64,000 nucleotides of DNA from Burkholderiales bacterium. GTDB lineage: Bacteria; Pseudomonadota; Gammaproteobacteria; Burkholderiales; Nitrosomonadaceae. The stretch covers positions 123,969 to 187,968 of the forward strand of contig JACKLV010000005.1 of NCBI GenBank assembly GCA_024235755.1, given 5' to 3'. The translations under genes and the position numbers were made by a program. Within the stretch, counting starts at the first letter, position 1. Each line of letters begins with the position of its first letter. Below, piece after piece: positions 37,323-46,254 of this stretch. The notes under the pieces are model-generated. The model saw only the letters and a list, made by a program, of their open reading frames with translations. It was not told where the DNA came from and did not search any database.

Positions 37323-38129
37323 TTAAGGAACAATCCGGTTGTTAAGGATTTCTTTGCTTTGACCATTCCAGATAACGTCCGTCAGGTTAGAGTAGCGCGT
37401 AATAATCTGCGCAGCTATACCACCTGAGAACAATCCAGCCCAGCCCAAAATCACAAATCCCCAGTGCAACGGCGCGCTAAACAGCTCTTCCATGAACCAG
37501 AACGCATGACCCCACTCGTTCAAACCAACGTTCGGCAGAATCATCAGCGGACCAGCAATCGCCATTACCAGCGGAAATGATGTGCCACGGCTATACAGTG
37601 GCAGACGTGTCATCGCATACAAGTATGCCGCTACACCGCACACAATGTACATCGGAAATGATCCATAAAACACGACCACGTGACTCGGCGTGAAGCTCGT
37701 GTCACGAATAATCACCTGATGCCAAGATGCATCTTGCTCGGTGAAGAAGCTGCCGCCCCAGTAAACACCAAACAGATAAACACCCAGCCACATCATCCAG
37801 TAGAAGTAACGCTTAACTTCCAGCTTAGGATCCAGAGTATCCAATTGCTCTTTCGTATCGCGGGTCTTCAGTATCCAACCCCAGGTCACCAATGCAAACA
37901 GCGGCATCAGTGTCATGTGAACTCGCCACAACCCCATCCATACACGGTCAAATTCAGGCTCCATTGAGTCCATACCATGCGAATACGCAAATGTACGTTG
38001 GTACCAAATCCAAAATATCGCTACCGCAAGCATTATCCCCATGCCCAGCTTGTAGTACTTGGAGTCGTACCACAATGACATGTCGTAGTCAGCACTCGCC
38101 GCACTGCTCGTTCCCATCGTTGTTGCCAT
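37323..38129 (-). CDS. amoC: Ammonia monooxygenase subunit C
   Basis: 268 residues, intact and close to the usual 270. Six membrane segments; conserved parts include SHGMDSMEPEFDRVWMGLWR, FFTEQDASWHQVIIRDTSF, TPSHVVVFYGSFP and NVGLNEWGHAFWFMEE, which carry the Asp and His ligands of the membrane copper site. It is the first gene of the operon with a clear ribosome site (AAGGAGGAA) and a long leader. In contrast to amoA and amoB it has no frame break. Confidence 0.98.
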   Translation of the reverse strand: MATTMGTSSAASADYDMSLWYDSKYYKLGMGIMLAVAIFWIWYQRTFAYSHGMDSMEPEFDRVWMGLWRVHMTLMPLFALVTWGWILKTRDTKEQLDTLDPKLEVKRYFYWMMWLGVYLFGVYWGGSFFTEQDASWHQVIIRDTSFTPSHVVVFYGSFPMYIVCGVAAYLYAMTRLPLYSRGTSFPLVMAIAGPLMILPNVGLNEWGHAFWFMEELFSAPLHWGFVILGWAGLFSGGIAAQIITRYSNLTDVIWNGQSKEILNNRIVP

Positions 38130-38529
38130 CTTTTATTCCTCCTTACTTACTTGTTAATTAATACTACCTTCTCTTGTCTCTAATACTAATTAATTAGTAC
38201 TGCTTTTTTACAACAAACCAAATGCTCTCTCAAAACACCCAGCCGTCGCGTCCCACAGGCTAGTCGACCTTACACCATAAAGTCAAGTCATTTGTCATAA
38301 AATCTCCACTACCTCCATGGGGACTTAGAGCATATTAATTATTTATTTCCTTTTTAACAAGGTTGTTTACGAGTTTGATAAACAGTCCCTTGAAAGCCAC
38401 TCTCCTGACGAAAAATACAAATAAAAAAGCAAGAAAACCGCAAAAATAAAACTTTTATTTCTCGCTGTTTTTACACTGTAACATGATAAATTTAATTAGT
38501 TCGATCAATTCTGATCTTGGCACAGACTA
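38130..38529 (-). promoter_or_regulatory. amoC: amoC upstream region
   Basis: 400 bases between the CAP/RTX gene and amoC, with no coding frame. The promoter of the amo operon must lie here. A possible minus-strand -35 TTGACT lies near 38286 but no good -10 follows, so I do not name a start site. AT-rich direct repeats (TTAATTAATACTA and TAATACTAATTAATTAG) occupy 38152-38196, in the untranslated leader. Confidence 0.45.
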
Positions 38530-39831
38530 TCAAATCACAAAAAAATCAACATATGTGAGGTTCAGTCCTGGTGATAACTGCGCAAATTGCACTGCTTCCG
38601 TTACGCCTGTGGCATCTGTATCATAATAGAGCGCCCCAGATTCTGGGTCGTAAATAATCATATCTGTTGTATCCTGGGCCTTAGTACCTGTCGTAAATAC
38701 GGATGCAGTCAATCCACCACTGTTGAGATTGGTGAAAATGGCATCTTCAAGAATGATCTTGTCATACGCATGCTTGAAGTCGGTAATGGTGTCAACCGCA
38801 TCGGCAAAAGGTGCGTCGAGTATAAAATAATCCCGTCCGGACCCACCTGTTAGCATGTCTGCATCTTCGCCGCCAAATAAGAAGTCTGTCCCTCTGCCGC
38901 CTTTGATTACGTCGTTTCCAGCATGGCCAAACATGATATCATCGCCACGGAATCCAAGAATTTCATCGTTGCCAGTCGTGCCGGTCAATCTGTCAGACCG
39001 TGATGTGCCGGTAATTGCGTTCAATTCCGGTGCCGGATCTAGGATCGGTTCGGGAGCAGGCTCCGGAGTGGGTTGCGGCGCTGGATCGGTTTCCGGTTGG
39101 GGAGTGGGGTCGTTATTGCTGGCTGCCGGATCAATTAAATCCAGTTTCAGGTTACGGCTGCCGATGTTGACAACCTGACTGGTTGTAGAAATGCCAGTGC
39201 CACTAAAGCTGACCGTATAATTTCCTGCTGTTAACTCCAGCGTATATCCACCTGCCTGATTTGTTGAAGTTGTGCTCACCACGCCAGTGGCATTATTTTT
39301 GGCCGTGATGGTAATATTGCCGAGCCCTTCATTGATATCATAAAACCGGTCGCTGTCCTGATCGTCGAAAGCAACTCCGGTTAGGAAAGCGTTTGATGCA
39401 GTGGGCGAAATTTTGCGTTGCAAACGCACCTTCAAAATTTTGAAATTCACCGACTTCAAATCCGACACCGATTTCCGAAAGGAATCATTCAGTATATTTG
39501 CACGATGACCCGAGGAATTCATGAGCATCGTATGTAACTGCTGCACTTCGTCTGCCAGGCCAGTAGGTACACGCGTACTCATCCAGGCGATATTTTCACC
39601 CCAGGTCCATGAGCCGGAAAAATTATAACCCGCGGCGGTCATTCGATCACCCGGACTGGACCCTCCGGCGCCCGTATGCGAAAAAGTATCCGTTGAAATC
39701 ATCCACGAACTGTGAATTTCGGACGATTCATTCAGATCACCGTTGAAAGCAAGTGGCTGAGCACCAATTTTGCTGCGTTCAGCATTAATCAACTCCAACA
39801 TAAATTGCTCATAAATGTTTGCTTGTGACAT
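38530..39831 (-). CDS. Secreted CAP-domain protein with SdrD-like and RTX repeats
   Basis: 433 residues, no N-terminal signal, consistent with type I secretion. CAP/SCP domain at 5-150 (LELINAERSKIGAQPL, HRANILNDSF), a B-type repeat (155-235, FLTGVAFDDQDSDRFYDINEGL), a Pro-rich linker (240-272), RTX calcium-binding nonapeptides (285-340, GGRGTDFLFGGEDADMLTG), and a hydrophobic C-terminus YVDFFVI. Residues about 119-142 are out of frame: correcting one missing base near 39476 and one extra near 39404 restores EIGVGFEVGEFQNFEGAFA, the expected CAP sequence. Role unknown; CAP proteins may act as proteases or lipid binders. Confidence 0.85.
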   Translation of the reverse strand: MSQANIYEQFMLELINAERSKIGAQPLAFNGDLNESSEIHSSWMISTDTFSHTGAGGSSPGDRMTAAGYNFSGSWTWGENIAWMSTRVPTGLADEVQQLHTMLMNSSGHRANILNDSFRKSVSDLKSVNFKILKVRLQRKISPTASNAFLTGVAFDDQDSDRFYDINEGLGNITITAKNNATGVVSTTSTNQAGGYTLELTAGNYTVSFSGTGISTTSQVVNIGSRNLKLDLIDPAASNNDPTPQPETDPAPQPTPEPAPEPILDPAPELNAITGTSRSDRLTGTTGNDEILGFRGDDIMFGHAGNDVIKGGRGTDFLFGGEDADMLTGGSGRDYFILDAPFADAVDTITDFKHAYDKIILEDAIFTNLNSGGLTASVFTTGTKAQDTTDMIIYDPESGALYYDTDATGVTEAVQFAQLSPGLNLTYVDFFVI

Positions 39832-40359
39832 AAAGTAAATTCACTCCTGTGTAAATTAGTGGATTGTCTTTAAGGATTTATTGCTTTAACAAGAAAAGTT
39901 GCATAACTCATCTTTAAAACAAATTGACATCAATTCTTAAGGTGATTTATAAATATTTTGACTATGGTTTTTAAAAAATCACCCCAGACTAAAGCTATGA
40001 AGCAAATTTCATGCCATCTATGTTAGCTCCATAAAACAGAGCATTATGCAAACAGCAGTGACAACCAATGACGACATAAATGTCGTTAGTTTTTGTATAA
40101 ATAAACCTATGTTTTACAATTTAATGATTATTAAATACTTTTTTTGTCGCAAATCAGATACAGCAGACAATGCGGATTGACAAAATTCGTTTTAGGAAGT
40201 GAATGTGCGCTATGTTTCGCAATCTAACGATTTAAAACATACTTCTTTGAGCAGATGATTCTTCAGGAGCCAGGAGCATGACAAAGCAAAACAACGACCG
40301 ACTTTTTGCGGTGTCTATTCAGGTCGATTCGACCAATTGCCAGTACTTTACCAATACGC
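39832..40359. other. Intergenic region between CAP/RTX gene and arsC-like gene
   Basis: 528 AT-rich bases. A sigma-70-like plus-strand pair (TTGACA at 39924-39929, TATAAA at 39948-39953, 18-base spacer) and an 8-base inverted repeat (GGTGATTT at 39941-39948, AAATCACC at 39976-39983) are visible. No convincing gene follows on that strand. Confidence 0.4.
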
Positions 40360-40716
40360 TTAACGACGCCAGATCTGGCAAAACTGGGTTTCATCGAACC
40401 CAATCGTTGCGTTTGCTCCGTCCGTGACGAGCGGCCTTTTGATCAAACGGCCATTATCAGACAACAAAGCAAAAATTTCCTGATCGGACAGAACAGGTAA
40501 TTTTTCTTTAATTTTTAGTTCACGGTACTGCACCCCACTGGTATTGAAGAGTTTTTTTAACGGTACATCCGCAATTTTAGCGATCGCGGCAATTTCTTCC
40601 AAAGTTGGGGGATTCTCGGTGATGTCGACAAACGTGTAAATAATGCCAGCCTGCTGCAAAAATTTCTCTGCCTTACGACAGGTACCGCATTTTTTATAAC
40701 CGTAAAATTTGAGCAT
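40360..40716 (-). CDS. ArsC/Spx/YffB-family thioredoxin-fold protein
   Basis: 118 residues. The N-terminus LKFYGYKKCGTCRKAEKFL carries a CxxC (CGTC) where arsenate reductases and Spx-like proteins have their redox cysteine; RPLVTDGANATIGF near the C-terminus is the family's anion-binding part. It may be a glutathione-dependent reductase. No ars genes are nearby, so arsenate reduction is only one option. The Spx/MgsR regulator role is restricted to Firmicutes. Confidence 0.85.
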   Translation of the reverse strand: MLKFYGYKKCGTCRKAEKFLQQAGIIYTFVDITENPPTLEEIAAIAKIADVPLKKLFNTSGVQYRELKIKEKLPVLSDQEIFALLSDNGRLIKRPLVTDGANATIGFDETQFCQIWRR

Positions 40717-40810
40717 CTTCTTCTAAGACCATCTGCATTTTAAGCAACCAAATATAATTTTTATTTATTAAAATCATTACACTACATCATCTTTGTAAAA
40801 ATTACACCTT

Positions 40811-41149
40811 TTATCGCTCGCCACCTTTTTGGCCCCAAAATACCACCCAGGCAACAAAATCTGAAGAAAAGTTTTCAAAACGATGTTCAACATACGCAGG
40901 TACAAAAAAAACCATGCCACCTACAAACTGATGGCGCTCACCGGCAATCACTAACTCACCGCTCCCTGAATAAATAAAGTACAACTCATCCTGGTCATGC
41001 GGTGTTTGTATATCAATATCCTTGGGCGCATACAACTCTACAGACATCGAACCGTGCCTGAGTGCCTCCACAAATGGTTCACCCATAGGCCATTCCTCGG
41101 TCGACTGACCGGGTATTCGTTTTAATAGTTCTGATACAGTGGCTTTCAT
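40811..41149 (-). CDS. Single-domain cupin protein
   Basis: 112 residues from the ATG at 41149 (a longer frame starts at 41194). A cupin barrel with both motifs: HDQDELYFIYSGSGELVI and VPAYVEHRFENF, giving His, Glu and His metal ligands. Small cupins bind a metal and can be isomerases, dioxygenases or sugar-binding proteins; none can be chosen. Single gene, divergent from proA. Confidence 0.8.
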   Translation of the reverse strand: MKATVSELLKRIPGQSTEEWPMGEPFVEALRHGSMSVELYAPKDIDIQTPHDQDELYFIYSGSGELVIAGERHQFVGGMVFFVPAYVEHRFENFSSDFVAWVVFWGQKGGER

Positions 41150-41483
41150 CCCGAGTCTACAAAAAAACAATTTCTGTTTTAAGGTACAAGACATTCGACT
41201 ATCATAACAGTTTTGTTTATTTGTCTGTAATCATGAATTTGAAGTGCGACGTTTCAACAAATTGCTTTACAATCGACAATTCAAAATAGTTGCGCAAACA
41301 TCATTGACCGGCAAGGCAGCCTGATGACATCAGATCACATTTTCTGTCCATATTGAAAAGTAAATTAAATACGTAACCCATTTACTTCGCTTCTTCAATC
41401 CGCAGCAAATCCGTTCTATCGCTGTTGTACTATAATGACAAATAAATAATGATACCTGAATGAATTAATAACAATTTCAACCA

Positions 41484-42749
41484 ATGAGTACCACCGAAAT
41501 TAAACAATACATGCAATCTCTCGGCCAGCAAGCACGCACAGCTTCACGGCTGGTAGCAAAAGCTGAAACGGCTGACAAGAACAAGGCATTGATCGCAATG
41601 GCGGAAGCAATCCGACGCGATGAACAGAAACTGCTGGCAGCTAATGCAAAAGATTTAGACAATGCAAAAGTAAAAAACCTCGAAGCCGCGATGATAGACC
41701 GTCTAACGCTGTCGCAAAAGGGCATCGCGAGCATGGCCGAAGGATTACTGCAAATTGCCGCATTGCCCGACCCAATTGGTGAAATCACAGGTCTGTGTTA
41801 CCGCCCGTCCGGCATACAGGTCGGCAAGATGCGCGTACCACTCGGTGTGATCGGAATCATTTACGAAGCGCGTCCCAACGTAACCGCAGACGCCGCCGGA
41901 CTCTGTCTCAAAGCCGGTAATGCTGCGATTCTACGCGGCGGCTCGGAAGCAATTCACAGCAATCAAGCAATTGCTGCATGCGTGCGGGAAGGACTTAAGT
42001 CAGCCGGCTTACCTGAAACAGCAGTGCAGGTCATCGAAACAACAGACAGGACAGCAGTCGGTGAACTGATTACAATGCGGGATTATATTGATGTGATTGT
42101 GCCCCGCGGTGGCAAGGGTTTGATCGAGAGAATTTCCAATGAAGCACGCGTGCCAGTGATCAAGCATTTGGACGGTGTTTGTCATGTCTATATTGATGAT
42201 CAGGCGGATTTCGACAAGGCAGTCAAAATCGCCGATAATGCCAAGACACAACGTTACGGTACTTGCAATACCATGGAAACACTGCTGGTCAATGCGGGCA
42301 TTGCGCAAAGAATTTTACCGGTGCTCGGTAAAATCTATCAGGATAAAGGCGTTGAACTGCGTGGTGATGAAGCTGCTCGCACCATCATCGCGCAAATGAA
42401 CCCAGCGACCGAGGAAGACTGGTCAACTGAATATCTTGCGCCAATCCTGAGCATTCGCATTATTGACGGGCTCGATCAGGCTATTGATCATATCAATCGT
42501 TACGGCTCACAACATACCGACGCCATTATTACTGACAACTACTCTAGGGCGCGACGTTTTCTGCGCGAAGTGGATTCCAGTTCGGTCATGGTCAATACTA
42601 CGACACGGTTTGCGGACGGTTTTGAGTACGGTCTCGGTGCCGAAATCGGCATCTCCACCGATAAAATTCATGCGCGCGGCCCGGTCGGGCTGGAAGGCTT
42701 GACCAGTCAGAAGTATATTGTGCTTGGCGACGGGCAGATCAGACAATAA
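41484..42749 (+). CDS. proA: Gamma-glutamyl phosphate reductase
   Basis: 421 residues, full length. Second enzyme of proline synthesis: reduces glutamyl 5-phosphate with NADPH. The catalytic Cys is in RYGTCNTMETLLV and the nucleotide-binding region in GVIGIIYEARPNVTADAAGLC. The protein is complete. proB is not adjacent, as in many betaproteobacteria. Confidence 0.96.
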   Translation: MSTTEIKQYMQSLGQQARTASRLVAKAETADKNKALIAMAEAIRRDEQKLLAANAKDLDNAKVKNLEAAMIDRLTLSQKGIASMAEGLLQIAALPDPIGEITGLCYRPSGIQVGKMRVPLGVIGIIYEARPNVTADAAGLCLKAGNAAILRGGSEAIHSNQAIAACVREGLKSAGLPETAVQVIETTDRTAVGELITMRDYIDVIVPRGGKGLIERISNEARVPVIKHLDGVCHVYIDDQADFDKAVKIADNAKTQRYGTCNTMETLLVNAGIAQRILPVLGKIYQDKGVELRGDEAARTIIAQMNPATEEDWSTEYLAPILSIRIIDGLDQAIDHINRYGSQHTDAIITDNYSRARRFLREVDSSSVMVNTTTRFADGFEYGLGAEIGISTDKIHARGPVGLEGLTSQKYIVLGDGQIRQ

Positions 42750-42801
42750 CGATTGCGATATCCTACAAGCACTCTGTTAATCCATGTAAAATTAATATGT
42801 T

Positions 42802-44604
42802 ATGAACCAGGACATAGAAATAAAAATTCCTGATATCGGTGATTTCAGCGATGTGACAGTAATCGAAGTGCTTGTATCTTCCGGCGACAAAGTGGAAAAA
42901 GAAACTTCATTGATTACGCTGGAAACCGACAAAGCGACCATGGAGGTACCCTCACCACAGGTCGGCGTGATTAAATCAGTAGCAGTCAAGGTCGGCGACA
43001 AAGTTTCCGAAGGCTCGCTAATCGCAACACTGAATACCACTGAACAAACCGTTACACCCGAATCTGAAAAGCCAACGCAAAACGGTCATACAACAGGGGA
43101 AGCTGATACACAGGTACAAGAACGAAAACCGTTATCATCAATTGCACAAAACGAATCAAAACAACCCCAATCACAGGAGAATATCCTTCGAGGTGATCTG
43201 CACGCGGAAGTGGTTGTACTTGGAGCAGGTCCGGGCGGATATACTGCCGCTTTTCGGGCAGCCGATCTGGGCAAGAAAGTCATTCTGATCGAACGCTATT
43301 CGACATTGGGGGGCGTCTGTCTAAACGTTGGCTGCATTCCATCTAAAGCATTATTACATGCTGCAAAAGTCATCACCGATGCAGAAGAAGCCGAAAATCA
43401 AGGTATCGCGTTCAGCAAACCCAAAATCTCGCTTGAAAAGCTGCGGGCATGGAAGGAGTCAGTTATCGAAAAATTAACCAAAGGACTCAATACGCTGGCA
43501 AAACAACGCAAAGTGGAAATACTGCATGGCAATGGTCAATTCACGTCCCCGCATATGATAGAAGTTGAAACCGGAACGGGCACAAAATCTGTTTCGTTTG
43601 ATAACTGCATTATAGCGGCCGGATCAAGCGTGACGCGCGTTCCGGGACTTCCCTATGACGATCCGCGTATTATCGATTCTACAAGAGCGCTCAAGCTTAA
43701 AAAAATACCCAAACATCTGTTAGTCATCGGCGGCGGCATTATCGGCCTGGAAATGGCTACGGTATACTCAGCGCTGGGCAGCAAGATCAGCATCGTAGAG
43801 TCCATGAGCCAACTTATTCCAAGCGCGGATACTGACCTGATCAAGCCATTGTTTAAGCGGCTCAAAAAACGATATGAAGCTATTTATCTGAAAACCCGCG
43901 TCATCAAAATAGACGCTAAAAAGTCTGCTCTAACGGTCAGTTTTGAAGGCGAAAACGCACCTGATCCACAAACCTACGACTCTATTCTTGTTGCGGTAGG
44001 GCGCCATCCTAACGGTTTTAACATTGGCGCAGAGCGCATCGGTATACAGATAGACCAGAAAGGTTTTATCCAGGTCGACAAACAGTTGCGCACCAACTTC
44101 TCACATATTCTAGCTATTGGCGATATTACCGGCAATCCCATGCTTGCTCATAAAGCGACTTATGAAGGCAAATTGGCAGCTGAAGTTGTTGCCGGACATA
44201 AAGTCGCATTTGATGCACACGCAATTCCATCTGTTGCTTATACGGATCCTGAAATCGCCTGGATGGGTCTGACAGAACGAGAAGCCCGCCAACAAGGCAT
44301 TGACTACGAAAAGGCCTGTTTTCCATGGGCGGCCAGCGGCCGGGCTATTTCCATGACACGCGAAGAAGGGCTGACACAATTGATCCTAGATAAAAAATCA
44401 CGTCAAATTCTCGGTGCAGGCATCGTCGGAATCAATGCGGGGGAATTGATCGCGGAAACCGTGTTGGCGCTTGAAATGGGTGCTGATATGGAAGATATCA
44501 GTTTGACCATTCACCCGCATCCAACGTTGTCCGAAACCGTCCTTTTTGCAGCTGAAATGGCCGAAGGCACGATAACCGATTTATTCGCTCCCAAAAACAA
44601 ATAA
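42802..44604 (+). CDS. lpdA: Dihydrolipoyl dehydrogenase with N-terminal lipoyl domain
   Basis: 600 residues. Residues 1-80 are a lipoyl domain with lysine in LETDKATMEVPSP; a flexible linker rich in Gln, Glu and Ser follows (85-130); residues 135-600 are the FAD enzyme with LGAGPGGYTAAFRAADLG, redox disulfide CLNVGCIPSK, NAD loop VIGGGIIGLEMA and the active-site His in HPHPTLSETV. It is the E3 of the pyruvate dehydrogenase complex in beta- and gammaproteobacteria. Here aceE and aceF are not next to it. It starts 52 bases past proA. Confidence 0.95.
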   Translation: MNQDIEIKIPDIGDFSDVTVIEVLVSSGDKVEKETSLITLETDKATMEVPSPQVGVIKSVAVKVGDKVSEGSLIATLNTTEQTVTPESEKPTQNGHTTGEADTQVQERKPLSSIAQNESKQPQSQENILRGDLHAEVVVLGAGPGGYTAAFRAADLGKKVILIERYSTLGGVCLNVGCIPSKALLHAAKVITDAEEAENQGIAFSKPKISLEKLRAWKESVIEKLTKGLNTLAKQRKVEILHGNGQFTSPHMIEVETGTGTKSVSFDNCIIAAGSSVTRVPGLPYDDPRIIDSTRALKLKKIPKHLLVIGGGIIGLEMATVYSALGSKISIVESMSQLIPSADTDLIKPLFKRLKKRYEAIYLKTRVIKIDAKKSALTVSFEGENAPDPQTYDSILVAVGRHPNGFNIGAERIGIQIDQKGFIQVDKQLRTNFSHILAIGDITGNPMLAHKATYEGKLAAEVVAGHKVAFDAHAIPSVAYTDPEIAWMGLTEREARQQGIDYEKACFPWAASGRAISMTREEGLTQLILDKKSRQILGAGIVGINAGELIAETVLALEMGADMEDISLTIHPHPTLSETVLFAAEMAEGTITDLFAPKNK

Positions 44605-44710
44605 TGCTCCGACACTCGAACAATCAAATTTGATGGACTGATTGAGATTACGCTGGCTTTGTGTTATGACACCTGTTATATTCAATCGATAATAACAGCG
44701 TGAATTAAAT

Positions 44711-44749
44711 ATGCATTCATTTTTGTTGCATATTTAACAATGAATGCAT
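44711..44749. repeat. Perfect 11-base inverted repeat
   Basis: ATGCATTCATT (44711-44721) and its exact complement (44739-44749) flank a 17-base AT-rich loop in the gap between lpdA and the next gene. No T-run follows, so it is not a classical terminator; it could be a binding site or an RNA stem. Confidence 0.7.
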
Positions 44750-44820
44750 TGGATTTCCAAGCAACTTTAAAGCACACAAAATCATAAGATTATTCATTGA
44801 TTATTTATGGTAAATAACCT

Positions 44821-45225
44821 ATGACACCAAACAAGAGCTTCGTTATTGCCTGTCTGCTGGTTTCGTTATTATGTGGCATCAGTTTTAGTGTTGGCGCCAC
44901 ACATATCTCAAAACCCGTTCTTATTGAACCAAAAACTCAGTACTTGGTTGGGGAAAAAATCGTCATTAACGGATGGGTCGATTACAATGCGCAACCCACG
45001 GCGGGTGTACTACTGAATTTTCGTGTTACGGCAGAGAAAGGCGCGTTAATTGATGAAAAATCCTATCCCAGCGACAAGCAAGGTCATTTCCAATTTGAAC
45101 TGGATACCAGAAATCTGCAACCGGGTGCCTACACAATCACAATTACATCCCATTGCCTGGAAATTCACCGCGATATCTGCTCCTACAATGAAGAAGCGTT
45201 GACTTTCAACCTGAACAATCCTTAA
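44821..45225 (+). CDS. Secreted Ig-like (bacterial beta-sandwich) protein
   Basis: 134 residues: a signal peptide (residues 1-26, ending VGA) followed by a single predicted beta-sandwich domain with YLVGEKIVINGWVDYN, GVLLNFRVTAEKG and LQPGAYTITITSHC. Two cysteines near the end (SHCLEIHRDIC) may pair. The order of strands suggests a macroglobulin-like or Ig-like fold. No function can be given. It lies before the retropepsin trio but with its own spacing. Confidence 0.65.
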   Translation: MTPNKSFVIACLLVSLLCGISFSVGATHISKPVLIEPKTQYLVGEKIVINGWVDYNAQPTAGVLLNFRVTAEKGALIDEKSYPSDKQGHFQFELDTRNLQPGAYTITITSHCLEIHRDICSYNEEALTFNLNNP

Positions 45226-45378
45226 CACTGGCTGCCAATAGGTTTACCTGTTTTTCACATAAAATGCGGTTGGATACCTAAACAATCACTAGTAAAATTA
45301 CAGGTCAAGTTCGGTTCTCTGCAGTAGCGATCTGTGCAAGAACTTTGTCATTTCTTTTCAAATCAAGCTATTAATTTT

Positions 45379-46254
45379 ATGCTGCTTCACACCAGAAAAA
45401 AGCCAATTTTGCCAAGAACCATACCGCTCAGTTTCATGATCTTTTGTTTAACCGTTTTTTCGGGTTGCCAAACAACTGATTCCCAGTCTTCAGATGATAT
45501 TTCGCCTGATCAAATACTTTTTTCAAGACAACACAGTTTTGAGGAACGCTTGTCTGAACTAAACAGACGTGAAGATGCACTGATTGCGCGTGAAGCGGCC
45601 ATTAGTGCCAGGGAAAGCGAACTGGTTACCTTGTTTTCCGAATTACTCAAAGAAAAAAAACAGTTAGAAAATCAGCAAATACAACTTGAGAATTTAATCA
45701 GTACTGTTTCTCGCACGAACAATCCGCCAGCTTCCGCACCGCCGCGTAGAACAGCAGTAAAAAAGACACAACACCCGTCTAATAAAGCAACAACGGCACA
45801 AAACAAGCAAATCCAAGATGACATCACAATTCTTGGTGGTTTGGAATATATTTATCTTGAGCCCCCTGGGATCAGTCTGAGTGCACGAATAGATACCGGT
45901 GCACAAACCTCTTCTCTGAATGCACTTGATATGGTCGAATTCGAACGCGACGGAAAGCCTTATATAAAGTTTAATATTCTTGATCCGGAAACAAATGAAA
46001 AAATTGAAATTACCCGTCGGGTTCGCGGACATACCAAAATCAAAAAACACAAAACAGAATCACAGCGCCGCCCCATTGTTCAATTGCGCGTAAAACTTGG
46101 AAACCTTGATGAACAAATCAGTTTCACATTAATTGATCGCAGCAAATTTGACCAGCAAGTGTTAATCGGAAGAAACTTTCTGCGCGATCTCGCCGTGGTT
46201 GATGTCAGCAAGGAATACACTGTATCTAAATCAACCCGCGATTCCCAGCAATAA
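45379..46254 (+). CDS. RimB-like retropepsin (DUF785/Zn_protease family) lipoprotein
   Basis: About 291 residues from the ATG at 45379; a GTG at 45334 would add 15. The N-terminus is hydrophobic with a lipobox FSGC, so it is probably a lipoprotein. Residues 45-115 form a coiled coil (SELNRREDALIAREAAISAR), and the C-terminal half is the aspartic-protease-like domain with RIDTGAQTSSLNA. The family was once called an ATP-dependent zinc protease but resembles retropepsins; a relative, RimB, has been reported to remove glutamates added by RimK. The next two genes encode its usual partners. Stop and next start overlap (TAATG). Confidence 0.88.
   Translation: MLLHTRKKPILPRTIPLSFMIFCLTVFSGCQTTDSQSSDDISPDQILFSRQHSFEERLSELNRREDALIAREAAISARESELVTLFSELLKEKKQLENQQIQLENLISTVSRTNNPPASAPPRRTAVKKTQHPSNKATTAQNKQIQDDITILGGLEYIYLEPPGISLSARIDTGAQTSSLNALDMVEFERDGKPYIKFNILDPETNEKIEITRRVRGHTKIKKHKTESQRRPIVQLRVKLGNLDEQISFTLIDRSKFDQQVLIGRNFLRDLAVVDVSKEYTVSKSTRDSQQ

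Noticed and set aside
38280..38300. TTGACT as the amoC promoter -35
   Set aside because: No acceptable -10 follows at 16-18 bases on the minus strand; not called as a promoter.
40278..40442. 54-codon plus-strand frame (MTKQNNDRLFAVSIQVDS) with AGGAG upstream
   Set aside because: A good ribosome site and a possible upstream promoter are present, but the second half runs antisense through the arsC-like gene and I recognise no family. It could be the stump of a deleted gene; too weak to list.
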